From positions 1-46,140 of the forward strand of contig JABANN010000263.1 of assembly GCA_013115125.1 (NCBI GenBank): a stretch of DNA of 46,140 nucleotides, read 5' to 3'. The notes under the pieces are model-generated. The model was given only the letters and a program-made list of their open reading frames with translations. It was not told where the DNA came from and did no database searches. Source of the DNA: Perkinsus olseni (lineage: Eukaryota > Perkinsozoa > Perkinsida). Of this stretch, positions 22,454-34,478 are shown piece by piece. A program made the position numbers and the translations under genes. Numbering within the stretch: the first letter of the stretch is position 1; each line of letters starts with the position of its first letter.

Positions 22454-22526
22454 TGGAGAACCCGGGCATCGATCCCGGTGCCTCTCGCTTGCTAAGCGAG
22501 CGCTCTACCATTTGAGCTAGTCCCCC
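22454..22526 (-). tRNA. tRNA-Ala (AGC)
   Basis: A full 73-nt cloverleaf on the minus strand: acceptor GGGGGAC pairs with GTTCTCC including the G3:U70 wobble that marks alanine tRNA; TA at 8-9; D-arm GCTC...GAGC; anticodon stem CTCGC/GCGAG with loop TTAGCAA (anticodon AGC); AGGCA variable loop; T-arm CCGGG/CCCGG around a loop reading ATCGATG; discriminator A. A T tract follows in the minus direction (TTTTC), fitting Pol III termination. No intron. Confidence 0.95.
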
Positions 22527-22728
22527 TTTTTAGATGCTCAGCTTTGACGTGAACCGCTTTTGTTATGCTCTGCGATTGAATCATGCTACGGCGTTCAGTA
22601 TCAACGTTCGGTCTAGAACAATAATAGATTCTCACGCAAGAGGCCATTCGGCCATCCATTTGGCTACGATGGAAACAGCTATGCAAAGTAGACGTTCACC
22701 ACTCGATGGCAGAAGTTATGTGTCAAAT

Positions 22729-22770
22729 TGGAGAACCCGGGCATCGATCCCGGTGTTGAGCTAGTCCCCC
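22729..22770 (-). pseudogene. tRNA-Ala pseudogene lacking D-arm half and anticodon arm
   Basis: The 5' 15 nt (acceptor plus start of the D-arm) and the 3' 27 nt (end of variable loop, T-arm, acceptor) are identical to the intact tRNA-Ala next door, but the 31-nt middle with the anticodon is cleanly missing. It cannot function as a tRNA. The perfect identity of the remaining ends contrasts with the strongly diverged flanks. Confidence 0.9.
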
Positions 22771-22937
22771 ACGTTGGAGGTTCCGTCCGGGACTGGGCGG
22801 TATCGTGTTAGACACAAATAATCGTGTGAACCATATTCCTTCGGCATCCGTTTTCAACGCCCAACGCAGCACGATAACGGATTCTCACGGAAGGGACCAT
22901 TTGGTCATGTTGACATCACCCAGCACGCAAGGACTTT

Positions 22938-23893
22938 TCACCCATACCCAATCAATGAGTTATTCGCACTGCCGGCGGCGGAGCCAGCTTTCGAAAGTAG
23001 ACCGTCGATGTCCTCCTCATGCCCTGTCATTTTTGCCAGATTGACGAGTGCTTTCTTGTAAACATCTGCGCTAGGTTCGCTCACTGCACTCTGAGTCGGT
23101 GTCACTTCGGCAATAACCAGAGGCGTGGTGCCAGCCTGCGAACGATGAGGATACATACTCCACCACTAATCAGCTTGCCTCTGTATGTGGTTCTTCGTGA
23201 ACGAGAGCACTGCCTGGACGGTCCCCTCCCGAAAGACTGTTGATGAGCCCGATGATGATGTTGCTCGACCCTGTCGAGTCCTGTGTTGGCTGCGGCTCTA
23301 CAGCTTCTCCCACAGAAACTTCGCGTCGTTTCGCCCTCAATGCCGGCATGGGGCCACCACTATGGTTAGATGCAGTCGAAAGAAACTAAGCAGGCAAAAT
23401 TGCCGACGAAAATCCCGCCTCTCGCGAGAATATCCGACGCGATGCTTACGTGTGACCTAGCTCGGACCCCATCTCCACCGCCGGAAGGGAGGTTGAGGAT
23501 GGGTGTTTCCATCACGTCCACACCCGACTGCGCGCTGTGGACAAGCGTGAGCGGGAGGAAGTCGGCGGCGCGATCGAGTTGATGCAGCGAAGTGCTGAGA
23601 CGAGCGCAGGTAGCCGTGCCGTCGCGAAGGTTTTACCCCGAGGAGACAATGAGTAGTGCAACCATGCATATTAGCACTAGTATAGCCGGTCGCAAGCCTG
23701 CCAACAGCTGTCTCGGCTCATGCAAGGCTTGCCTGGTGAACGCTATCACGGCCTTTGCCGAGCCAGTTAGGAAGGCCTCAAAGGACCTGAGGGAGCGTGT
23801 AGAGCCCTTGAGGCTTTTGCAGAGCACATACGCAGGGGAGTCGCCATCAGCCTACTGGTCTGCCGCTCGTCGGATGGTTCCCGGACTTTGCAT
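22938..23893 (-). CDS. Uncharacterised single-pass membrane protein, GC-AG intron
   Basis: Five exons phase correctly: 23856-23893, 23637-23813, 23450-23594, 23179-23385, 22938-23135 (254 aa). Start ATG 23893 (MQSPGTIRRAADH...). An amphipathic N-terminal region is followed by one strong membrane helix, LRPAILVLICMVALLIV, then a long Ser/Pro/Glu-rich soluble tail with SADVYKKALVNLAKMTGHEE near the end, closing NSLIGYG. The intron 23136-23178 begins GCAAGC rather than GT and still keeps phase, a rare but known GC-AG class. An additional upstream exon in frame (to about 23989) cannot be excluded. No family recognised. The zinc-finger gene lies about 130 bp upstream on the same strand. Confidence 0.65.
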
Positions 23894-24021
23894 GTCCACG
23901 TTCAACGAGGTTCTCTTCGTACTGGAAACCTCCGTCGTGAGCGACAAAGCAGTTGGTGAGGGCGAGGCTCCTCTAGATCGTAGCTGAGGTCCTATCAAGA
24001 CAACATTGCGTCGGAGATGCC

Positions 24022-24860
24022 CTAACTGGCCTTCACACCCGGTGACGCGCTGCCACTTCCGGCGTCCGGGACGTTGGATCCCGATGCTGCCACAACACTG
24101 AAAAGAGGAATATGCAACTAGCCGAGCGGCTCAGTGAATCGAACCGTGTAAACGATGGTTGTGGATTAACCACTCACGATGTAGGCGCAGGGCCTGCCGC
24201 CGCCTCCGCCCCTCCGTCCATGATGCGGCGGGCCGTGGTGTCGAGGAACTCTTTGATGCGTTGCTTTGTCTTGGTCGATATCATCGCTTCGTCGTCAGAA
24301 TCATCAGCAGGGTCTGATCAGTGAAATACACCCGAGCAGCGTGTCAGCCCTCTACGCTGACGCCTTCTCTCTTCCAAGGCAGTTCTATGAGTGATAACCT
24401 CCCTCATCGCCGCCGTAGCCGCCGCTGTCGACTCGCTGCTCTTGCCGGCGAAAGGTGGTATCCATCCCGCTGCCTCTGGCGTGGCTTCCGTTTTGTCCGT
24501 CGCCTTGGCCCTCTCCCTCTCAATCCGGGCCTGACTGAGCTGACTTCCTCACATCATCGCCCCGCTCAGAACTCACCGCCGTGGCCAACACAGCATGGAG
24601 TTTCGAATGCTCCGCCCAGTTATCTTCAAAGCACTTCTGGTTGCAGAAGAATGACGTCCGACCAAAGGACGCTGAGCACTTCGGACAACACAGTTTTGTC
24701 TCCGTCCACCGTCCGCAACCCTGAAGATTCGCGCGCTCAGCTGTGAGATGGCATCGAGGCTGGTTTCTCCCACTTGGCACGACACTTGATTGGGCGGGGT
24801 GGAATCTCCCTCGTCACCGCTACTCCCTTTGTCCGCTCCGGAAGGGCTGTGTTTCGCCAT
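24022..24860 (-). CDS. MetAP1-type zf-C6H2 (MYND-like) zinc-finger protein, no peptidase domain
   Basis: Five exons: 24774-24860, 24577-24720, 24356-24530, 24178-24313, 24022-24097 (205 aa). Residues about 25-70 form the C6H2 zinc finger known from the N-terminus of methionine aminopeptidase 1: CQGC, CCPKC, then FFCNQKCFEDNWAEHSKLH with the last Cys pair and two His. In the family this finger docks the enzyme on ribosomes. Here the rest is not a pita-bread peptidase: a charged helical stretch (ARIERERAKATDK), GWIPPFAGK, an Arg-rich helix, an acidic patch (PADDSDDEA) and an Ala/Gly/Ser-rich tail ending SASPGVKAS. Start ATG opens MAKHSPSGADKG. Splice phases agree at every join, so loss of the peptidase is unlikely to be a model error. 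Ribosome or chaperone adaptor is inference. Confidence 0.75.
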
Positions 24861-25009
24861 GCCCACTCAGTTAAAGACCAACCACTCGCCACAATTGACA
24901 ACGAAAGACGGAGTAGAATCAGAAAGTCACGATGGATTCGGAAAGTCATTGCAAGAGAGTTAAGTAGTCACAACAGTATTTTAAAATGCCGTCAATTGAC
25001 GACAGCCCA

Positions 25010-26106
25010 TCATCGTCCAACTTTACCGCGCCTGAGAAGAAGCAACACGAGTCGTCCAAAACCGACCAACTCCGTTATCAACAGAGCCAGGCGGAGCGAA
25101 GCAACATCCTGATCGAGTAACTTACGATGTATCAGACACAGGGTTGGCTGTAATTCCCTGCAGCTCTGCCATAGCATGGTTCACATCACTCTGGCATCTA
25201 TCGAGGTACTTGTCCCCTGATGACGAGCCAATACCCGTGAAGGAGATGAAAGCCTTAGAGTGACTTACTCAACACCACTCGAAGTGTATTTATATCCGCC
25301 GGTAACAGATTGTCCGACTCTGCGGCGGCGAGACGCTGGATACACTAAAGCGAAGAACTCAGATTGCGTATGGCACACAGGCAACTTACGTCCACTGCAG
25401 TCTGCAACTCCTCCACAGTAGCCTCAGTAGGGGAAATAGTCGGTAACCCGCACTTGGCTAGGACGCCATTAATCGATGTCACTTCTGCGGAATCAGCCTT
25501 AGTCCTGAAAATGTGTTACCGTATTTCCTCATCAGGGCGGCGAAAAGTTACGGGTACCGTAGGAAGAGGGGAAACACGAACGAAAATACCCAGCTCTCAC
25601 GCACGCACAAGAGAAGTGATAGAACAAAAGCCAATTAGCACGTAAGCGTCAAGTTATAGACATACCCATGATAATCGGTTCTGTCCTTCGCTGTGGCGCC
25701 GTCGCCAGCCTTCGCCGCGTAGGTGTCCATCACAGCGATATTCAAGAGCTCGTTGATGATATCCTCCATGCTCGAGTGATACACGTCCGCTCGGTCCGGC
25801 ATCACACGAGAGGCGTACTGGAAGAATGCTGGGCGAATGGGCCGGCACTGTGACGACAGATGCTACTTCTCGGCAATTATCAACGAACTTCTCCTCGCTC
25901 AGGCTGTTGCCGAACGCTTGCTCGACTTCCTCCTTCGAATAGAGCATCTTCAAGTGCTCAGCTTCGATCCATTGCATCAGCGCCTTCTGCGTCGACAAAT
26001 CTGCTCTGATATTTTCGACGGCGCCACGGCATTCTCCTCACCTCGGATATTCCTCCCTACAAACTTCTCACCACCGATAGCCTTCAGTTTATATTCCACC
26101 ACCTAA
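25010..26106 (-). CDS. Uncharacterised helical protein, multi-exon
   Basis: Exons recognised by phase: one ending near 26046 (KLKAIGGEKFVGRNIR), one from about 26000 to 25888 (ALMQWIEAEHLKMLYSKEEV), one containing FFQYASRVMPDRADVYHSS to a GTATGT donor near 25670, TKADSAEVTSINGVLAK (about 25397-25506), CIQRLAAAESDNLLPADINT (about 25268-25347), DKYLDRCQSDVNHAMAELQG (about 25128-25215) and a short last exon to TGA at 25010. Predicted all-helical, no membrane segment. The start codon was not found: the first exon is open past 26099 with a possible acceptor there. One intron has a GTTGAT donor, so that join is tentative. Family not recognised. Confidence 0.55.
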
Positions 26107-26745
26107 TGAGAGACCGCCTTGCAGCGTTCAGTAGATGCTGTGAGAGCGAATTGGCGGTGATTCTACTGAAGCTGCCACTTGTTCACCCGCGTTGAACCTG
26201 GTTTTTTTTACTTGAGAAGAGGACGTCGCCCTGAGATGCGATAAAGTACTGTAAGGAGATAGGCTAAGCAAGAGCCGCGAAGCTCAAGAATGATTACCTG
26301 TTGGAGCTGTCCGAGCTATTTTCACTCCTCGCTTCTCGCTTCTGAGAAGGATGAGAGGTGATGAACTGGCAGCAGGAAAGGAGGGTTTTTTACTTCTTTT
26401 GTGGCAGAATGACGACTCTTAGGCTTCCACTGTGTCATGGCGAGATAAAATAGAACTAAGTCCGACCCGGTTGCGTTCAATCGACGTGGTTAATGAGATA
26501 GCTTTGAGAAGAAAAATAGTAGAAAAGGAATGTAGCGATACCACGCTGTTCACAACGACGTCGGTTTAGGGAGTAGCGCACCGAATCCGCACTATTTGCA
26601 ACATAGACGGAACTAATGCCGAGCCGATCAGTTAGATAGACCAATCAAACGAAGCTACTGGGAAGTGCCAGAGGGCTCCAGGTGTGCCACCGGCAGGATG
26701 TGACGCAAGTGGAAAGTATACTGAAACGTTTCGAGAAACATAGTG
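26107..26745. other. Intergenic, no gene seen
   Basis: Separates two minus-strand genes. It contains T-rich tracts (near 26193 and 26386) and no frame with motif or phased partner. It should hold the promoter and first exon of the gene ending at 25010. Confidence 0.4.
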
Positions 26746-27556
26746 TCATGCAGGGCCGTACTTCTTCTCGTCTTCTCTAGCCTTGACAAAGAGGTCGTAG
26801 AAACCCATGATGCGCTGATTAATTCGGCCCGATCGCTCGAATGCCCTGAAAAGAAAGAATGATCACAGCATCTCAAGTGCTCATGAAGCGGGTTTAGGCG
26901 GCCGCTGCTCAATGATGCCTGAACATGCGAACTGAGAGCACTTCATTACCTTTTGAATCGATGAATATCTCGTAGCTGCAGGCCAATCCCCTTCCTCTCG
27001 AACAGTATGGCTGCACAACAGAGCACACTAAGCACTGTGCAGCTCAGCCAGGGCTACCAAGCCGTTTCCACGCATTGATGTCGTCAATGGCGGATTTGGC
27101 GAATATCTCCGCAAGTTCCACACCAGTCTCCGCTTTCATATTGAGGCCTCTCTTATCCACAAAGTGTATGAGTTGGTAGATCACTCGAGGGTCCAAAGCG
27201 TCAAGCGCAGACGCTGATCCTGAGCGAGTGGCATGGTGCAACGCGTAACTTCGGAAGTTAGAGCAGTAGCGGTGACGATTGTGTATGATGGAGCATCCAA
27301 ATCACTTGACGAAGGATGCCCTCGAATCGCCCCTCCTTCAACTCACTCGCAATGCTCAAGCACATGAACTGATTGAACGCAATATCGAACCGCAACCGCC
27401 GACTCTGCTCTTGAATGAACTCTATCCACTCTCGTTTGATGTGCCTGAGCTGCTGATTGGGAGACAATGAGTTGGAGGGTTGATCGCACTGAGGATTCCC
27501 GCTTGAACGACCATTCCGATCGGATCGGATAGGCGTACACCACGAGGATTCCTCAT
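26746..27556 (-). CDS. Uncharacterised soluble helical protein
   Basis: Start ATG 27556 (MRNPRG), then a 50-nt GTACGC...CAG intron leading in phase 0 to an exon through about 27285 (IKREWIEFIQEQSRRLRFDI, LKEGRFEGILRQVIWMLHH). A further exon reads ALDALDPRVIYQLIHFVDKR and VELAEIFAKSAIDDINAWKR (about 27060-27240), another LFERKGIGLQLRDIHRFK (about 26950-27010), and the last AFERSGRINQRIMGFYDLFV to TGA at 26746. About 200 residues, rich in amphipathic helices, no signal or membrane segment. Possibly a scaffold or complex subunit. No family recognised; the middle joins were not resolved to the base. Confidence 0.55.
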
Positions 27557-27775
27557 ATTCTATAAATCCTACGAAATTCGAGCAGCTACCCTCAGAACCA
27601 ACGAGGATAATAAAGCATTTGATCGGAGTCGAATAATCGAAGGAGTGGTGAACACAAAACTGAATTCAATGTACATGCACATCCTGAATCTGATTGTTAT
27701 CTGGTTCAGAGTGGAGTTTCACGAATAGCAATACTGCAGTTATGGCGCTTCTGTGGCAGGCAGCAGTTGAGAGAA

Positions 27776-28279
27776 TCAAGGGGGAGCGCCCCTTGAATCG
27801 GAAAGTAGCCTCTTCGGAGCGTGCAAGGTGACGTACGTGCCGTGCACCCGGCCGAGCCTCACGTGTCGGCTGTGCGCCCTCGTCGCCTCCAACCGTGACT
27901 CCTCCAGCGCTGCCTGGGCGAACGACCCCAACACGCTGGTGGAGACGGTTGGAGCTGTCCGCCGACTGCTCTCGCCTTCCCTCGTCATCCAGCGCTCCTG
28001 CTAGCGCTCTGGATAAAAGCCGCCAGTTATGTGTTCTTTAGTATGTTCCCAAGTATAGTCCTCAGCTTCGAGAAGGCACCCTGGAGCCGCTACCCTGTCC
28101 CAGGAGAACACAGAAGTGCCGGCTTGGTATAAGTGGTAAAAGCGGCCCCGAAAGGGCCTCCTGCAGCTGTACTGTGGCCTTTGAGTGACACAGCTTGCAT
28201 GCACTGTAACAGGTGTTGGAGCACGATACCAACGGATATACCCTTTGGGATATCGATTGAGAGCCGCCACCAACGGCAA
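27776..28279 (-). CDS. Doubtful small protein(s)
   Basis: Two minus frames, 27776-27988 (MTREGESSRRTAPTVST..., 70 codons from a real ATG) and 28001-28279 (92 codons, containing YPKGYIRWYRAPTPVTVHAS), are separated by 12 bp. The first has a good start and coding-like Ala/Glu/Arg use; the antisense plus frame is also open, so strand is uncertain. The second lacks a clear start. They may be exons of one gene. No family recognised. Confidence 0.3.
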
Positions 28280-28657
28280 ATATAGAATAATATTGCATAC
28301 ATATCTCGCGAGTTTCAGAGTGGAGCATCTGACGGAGGCCTTCCAGGATGTTAAAAAAGTTGGTCAGATAATCCGATGGATTCTTCTAGTCGATCACGAC
28401 CCCATCTCTCCCAGAATCACTCAGCGCGCGGCACCAACTCAGCCACCGAGATACTCCGAAAGTGGAGACCAAATCTCGATCGGAGGCGGCTGCAAAATCT
28501 TCGATGCGATAAGATGTTGAGTACAACATGCAAAACTTTTAGACTGCCACATCAATTTCCTAAGACCACGCCGACAACTAACTGACAACGGCCGACGTGA
28601 CTGGTTCAACCAGTCTGGTTGTGACTTTATTACTACTCACCACCTAGGCTCATAGAC

Positions 28658-30704
28658 TCAGCAACTTTGACAATCACCATGAGCCCATCTAGTAGGCCAT
28701 TCAGTCCCGTGGAGATTGTCCTCATTTGTATTGGAGTATTCGGGGGTCATGCCAATTAACTGAACCTCAACTGGGTGATAACAAATGCAAGATCTCTTGA
28801 GCATGCCGGGCATGCCATGCCCTTCTTGAACCCCGGGCAGAAGAATTTCGCGCACTACAATATTCCGTCCCATTACATCCTGTGCGACGTTCCAATGATG
28901 CTAGTTGATATCCACAAGGCTGTGAGCTCTTGACTTGTGAAGGAGAATTCGTCTCCCTCGACGGCCGCCCGTATTGTATCACTCAGCTCAGTAAACAATC
29001 CCAAGTCCTGACCAAACCAGCAACAACAAGATGCCAACTTAACGAGAAAACTCCCACGACCATGCACCTCGGCAGACGCGAAGCACTCACTGAGGCCGGC
29101 GCCGAGTAGTCGCGGGTCCTCGAAGACGTTTCACAATGTAGCTTCTGTCGAGCGCTACGGACATTGACGGAAATTTTCAGAAATTACTCTTCGTGATATG
29201 GCGCATCTGCTCCCATAGTTTCATTTCTCATCCATCAAGAGAAAGTTGGGTGCCCAAGCCACCCACACCTTCATGAAACACCCTCTACTATACACACTTT
29301 AGGGTCTCACCTTAGGGAAAAGATCGGCCGCCGCCTTCAAGAGCGTTGAAGAGCTGTGGCTCTCACTAATGTACGCCTCTCCCACCCTCCCATCTTGCTC
29401 CCGGTCCGACGATCCGTGCACGACTATCAGCCGCCGAAGACACTGTAGCTCCTGAGCGTGTCGTACCCGTCACGGACAGGAGAACCGCAATTCTCACTCG
29501 AGGTCCCAGAGGAGATTGATTCTCCGTTTTGGCGATCTCCACCCGTCGAGCGTAACTCCAGGCAAGATGGGCGGCGTCCTGACGGCACGGGCAATTGCTC
29601 GGACGACGAAAGGTCTATCTCTCTAGCACCAGCTTGCTGAGTTCACCCGGGTCGACGCTTTGTAGCCAGAGAGCCAACATGTCGTTGAAGTCGTTATCAA
29701 ACACCTGCGGAAATGCGCGCCGCCCCATTTCCGAGGGATGAGAGACTTTCGGCGCGAGTCGACCTGCTGTCTGAAGTACGCCAGGATACTACATCACCTT
29801 AGCCTTAGCCAGGGCCCATGATATGAGACAGATTTGCCTCGGTTGCAACGCTGCCAGTTGAGCCGTTATAAATGGCACTAACCGCCACACAATAGCCGAT
29901 GCACCTGGCAATGGCGGAATGAAAACCGGCAAGTCGCGATCTGCTGAGCATGTGAGGTCATTCATCACTCACAGTTAAAGCGCTCAAGACGACACTCACG
30001 GGGACATCAAATACGACGCCTCGTGAGAATGACTAAATTTCAACGCTCCAAAGCTATACCGGTCGTGATATTATCGACCGCATAACAAGCCAAGTACCGA
30101 TGCTACTCCTTCGCTACGCCCATGACCCATGGACCACTACCATTCGAGCGACAGCCTCTTGTCAGAATATCAAATGGTTTATAGTAACGCATGAACACCC
30201 AAGGTCCCAGAAATATTCAGCTCTCGGACCCTGTAGAGTTGAGCTACTACCAATGATAGCTAATCTGTGCAACATGAGGTGTATCGATCCCTTGCCAAAG
30301 ACTTCCCGTTGAGAGACCACCTTCGCCATGAAGTCACGATACCTGAGCCGACTCAGGCCCACATGTTGGTGCTAGAGAGCCGAGTAGGGACACTCTGCCA
30401 GCCGTTCGCTCACACGTGATGATTTCTGCTTGCATTCTTCCGAGTCGTGAGTAACGTCAGGGCAGCCAGCCAGTCCCTCTTCCCAAAGCTCTCTGCATTG
30501 TCCAGAGCATATCTGATACCAACCTCCCCACACTGCTGAACAACTACCACAGCCTCCTTACGTCATCAACGGGGTCGCCTCTCGGAATTTCTCCATCGCC
30601 TTAGCGTGTGGAGTATCCGCGTCCCACAACAGCACTCTCGAAAAGTGCCTCCTTCCTACCCTACCGACTAACGACGCCGTCGAGCGGCCCGGCAATATTA
30701 TCAT
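28658..30704 (-). CDS. Putative mitochondrial helical-repeat protein (HPR/FASTK-like)
   Basis: Pieces on one strand behave as exons of a single gene. The start (MIILPGRSTASLVGR, then VGRRHFSRVLL) looks like a mitochondrial presequence. Later pieces carry the Leu/Ala/Trp-rich helix pattern of heptatricopeptide/FASTK-type RNA-binding repeats: YALDNAESFGKRDWLAALTL, LSRLRYRDFMAKVV, ALQPRQICLISWALAKAK (compare 'LSxIxWALAKL'), DNDFNDMLALWLQSVDPGEL, LLKAAADLFPK, GAGLSECFASAEVHG, FTSQELTALWIS, and a last frame ending HGDCQSC before TGA at 28658. I did not find the C-terminal RAP domain signature. Splice joins were only partly resolved. In alveolates such proteins act in organelle RNA metabolism and mitoribosomes; that role is inferred. 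Confidence 0.4.
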
Positions 30705-30936
30705 GCCCAGAACTACACTTGACCCCAACACACTACGACGGCCGTGTTGCTGTGCCCAGGCCAGGCAAAAAGGCTCTGCTCAGCACTGTAGACGCAAAAT
30801 TTCCTAAGTTACTGTGAAAGCTTCTCAGACTAACTACCTCTGATCCGCCATATGGTACGCGTATCAATTACTAGTCCCACCCGTAAGCAAGCAACAACTA
30901 GTGCAAGCTTCGGGATAAGATTCTTGACATACGCTC

Positions 30937-32953
<2,017 letters not shown>

Positions 32954-33159
32954 TTCCTATGCTACAACGGCAGGAAAATAACTGCTGAGCACCCGGGCCA
33001 ACCTCTCCAAAAACAACCAGCAACCCAGACGAACCAGCCCCGAGCGGACCATGACGACACTGAACCCGACACCAATCGCAGCTACGTTCAACTACCAGTT
33101 GGTGAGAATACAAAAGTAACAAATTATACTCGGGAATGCTCCGCGTTGGTGAAGAAGGG

Positions 33160-34066
33160 TTAATGAAACCAATGTCCACCGTAGTACTGTTGCGCGACGG
33201 AAACGACGACCACTCTCAACCAGTTATCGTGCTCAGCTCTTGCTGCCTTTCTGGGACTCTAAGTGTTGAATTATAACCTAACAAACACGTTACGGTCGAG
33301 AATGTAGCATAAACCCAGACTTGTACTTTTTGCGCATTTTCGATCCTCTGTTGTAAATAAGGGCTGCCAGCAGCGGATCCCGTCGGAGCATTCATCTCGT
33401 ACAGCTTACTATAATGCTGAAACCACAAGACATAAAAACACTGGAAGTGAATCAGCTCTAGCTTGTTGCCGACAATTCTTTGCTGGGCTGTTGACCAGAG
33501 TTGGCCGTTGAAACCGGATAGAATGCACTACCTTAGCTATCTCTTCTCTTGTGGTCGCTGTTGTATCAATGCCCAGTATCTTATACGCTTCCTCTACTGG
33601 CATCTGCCTCCGGAGAGTTCTGAGAGAGAAAAATACACAAATCGAAATGCCCAGCCAGGACGCTAACTACAGGAGGAAGAAAAAATGGACGTAGCAAATA
33701 CACATCCAGAAGATGTTCTTATCATCTTGATACTCGCAGCTAGGAGGGTCTTGCCGTCCCAGATTCCGCCTCTCGCTTCGAACGTATCAGAATTCGTGGC
33801 TTTGACAATTATGGAAAACAAAAATCACGCACGGACATGACGACATGGACGCACTCAAAGGAGAGCCTGCACCCCTTCTAGCGGATCCAATCTAACACAT
33901 CAATGCCACGCTCCACCGACCTTGTCGCTGCCTGCGTTGCTCCCTTCTGCGCTGCCTCCTGGAATGCCTGTACGAATGCTCGACCTATCGCACTGCCGGC
34001 CACCAGAGCCACTTGGGCCAGTATCCTGAATACTCTTACTGTGTTCACAGAGAGAATCATATTCAT
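33160..34066 (-). CDS. PAM16: PAM16/TIM16, J-like subunit of the mitochondrial import motor
   Basis: Four exons in phase 0: 33899-34066, 33532-33603, 33327-33416, 33160-33186 (118 aa, typical length). The N-terminal hydrophobic segment (ILAQVALVAGSAIGRAFVQA) is the family's membrane-targeting helix; the J-like domain reads MPVEEAYKILGIDTTATTRE, then KLYEMNAPTGSAAGSPYLQQ and RIENAQK, where a true DnaJ would have HPD. Without HPD it cannot stimulate Hsp70 itself; in other organisms it binds and restrains PAM18 at the TIM23 channel. Start at ATG 34066 (a second ATG lies two codons on). The last exon is only nine codons (YYGGHWFH, stop), so the extreme C-terminus is the least sure part. Confidence 0.88.
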
Positions 34067-34478
34067 ATTACCTTGCGAACGGTCCAAGTGCCATGAGAAA
34101 ACCGACGAAGCAAAAAAAGGTATACTACAAACAAAAATGATTCGCACTCAGCGCGCGCCCTTTTGATCGATATCAGCGCGTCCGTCGCGAGATCATATCG
34201 TCAGAATCTAACTTCAAGGTGTTACCATTAACGGATGAAGGCCAAAACCCAAGGCTCCGCGCGCGACGGTAAGTAAAAGGCAACAGAGAAAACCCTGGAT
34301 TGCTGGTAAAGCCAAAAACGGGAAACCAGAGACCCCTCCCGTGGCCCGAACTGTTACCAAAGGCAAGAAACCAAAAGGTCCTCTTTGACTCGGTAATTAC
34401 CCAACTCTCAACTCAATCACGTTCGGAAAACGAAACAACGCGATGTGGGACCCACACGGCATGCACTGGCAATGGTCA

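Larger units (their letters stand above)
22454..22990. repeat. Diverged tandem duplication containing tRNA-Ala
   Basis: The segment from the tRNA to about 22700 recurs from 22729 to about 22990. Besides the tRNA ends, the flank GATTCTCACGSAAGRGRCCA is shared (near 22627 and 22882) and the weaker GTGAACC motif lies at matching spacing. The second unit is heavily diverged and has lost the tRNA middle. Confidence 0.65.

Noticed and set aside
28118-28200. tRNA-like A box (TGGTATAAGTGGTA) followed by a GGCCC/GGGCC hairpin
   Set aside because: The anticodon loop would have five bases and there is no T-arm or acceptor pairing.
30162-30312. tRNA-like stems on the plus strand
   Set aside because: Falls inside coding-like minus-strand repeat exon; no cloverleaf.
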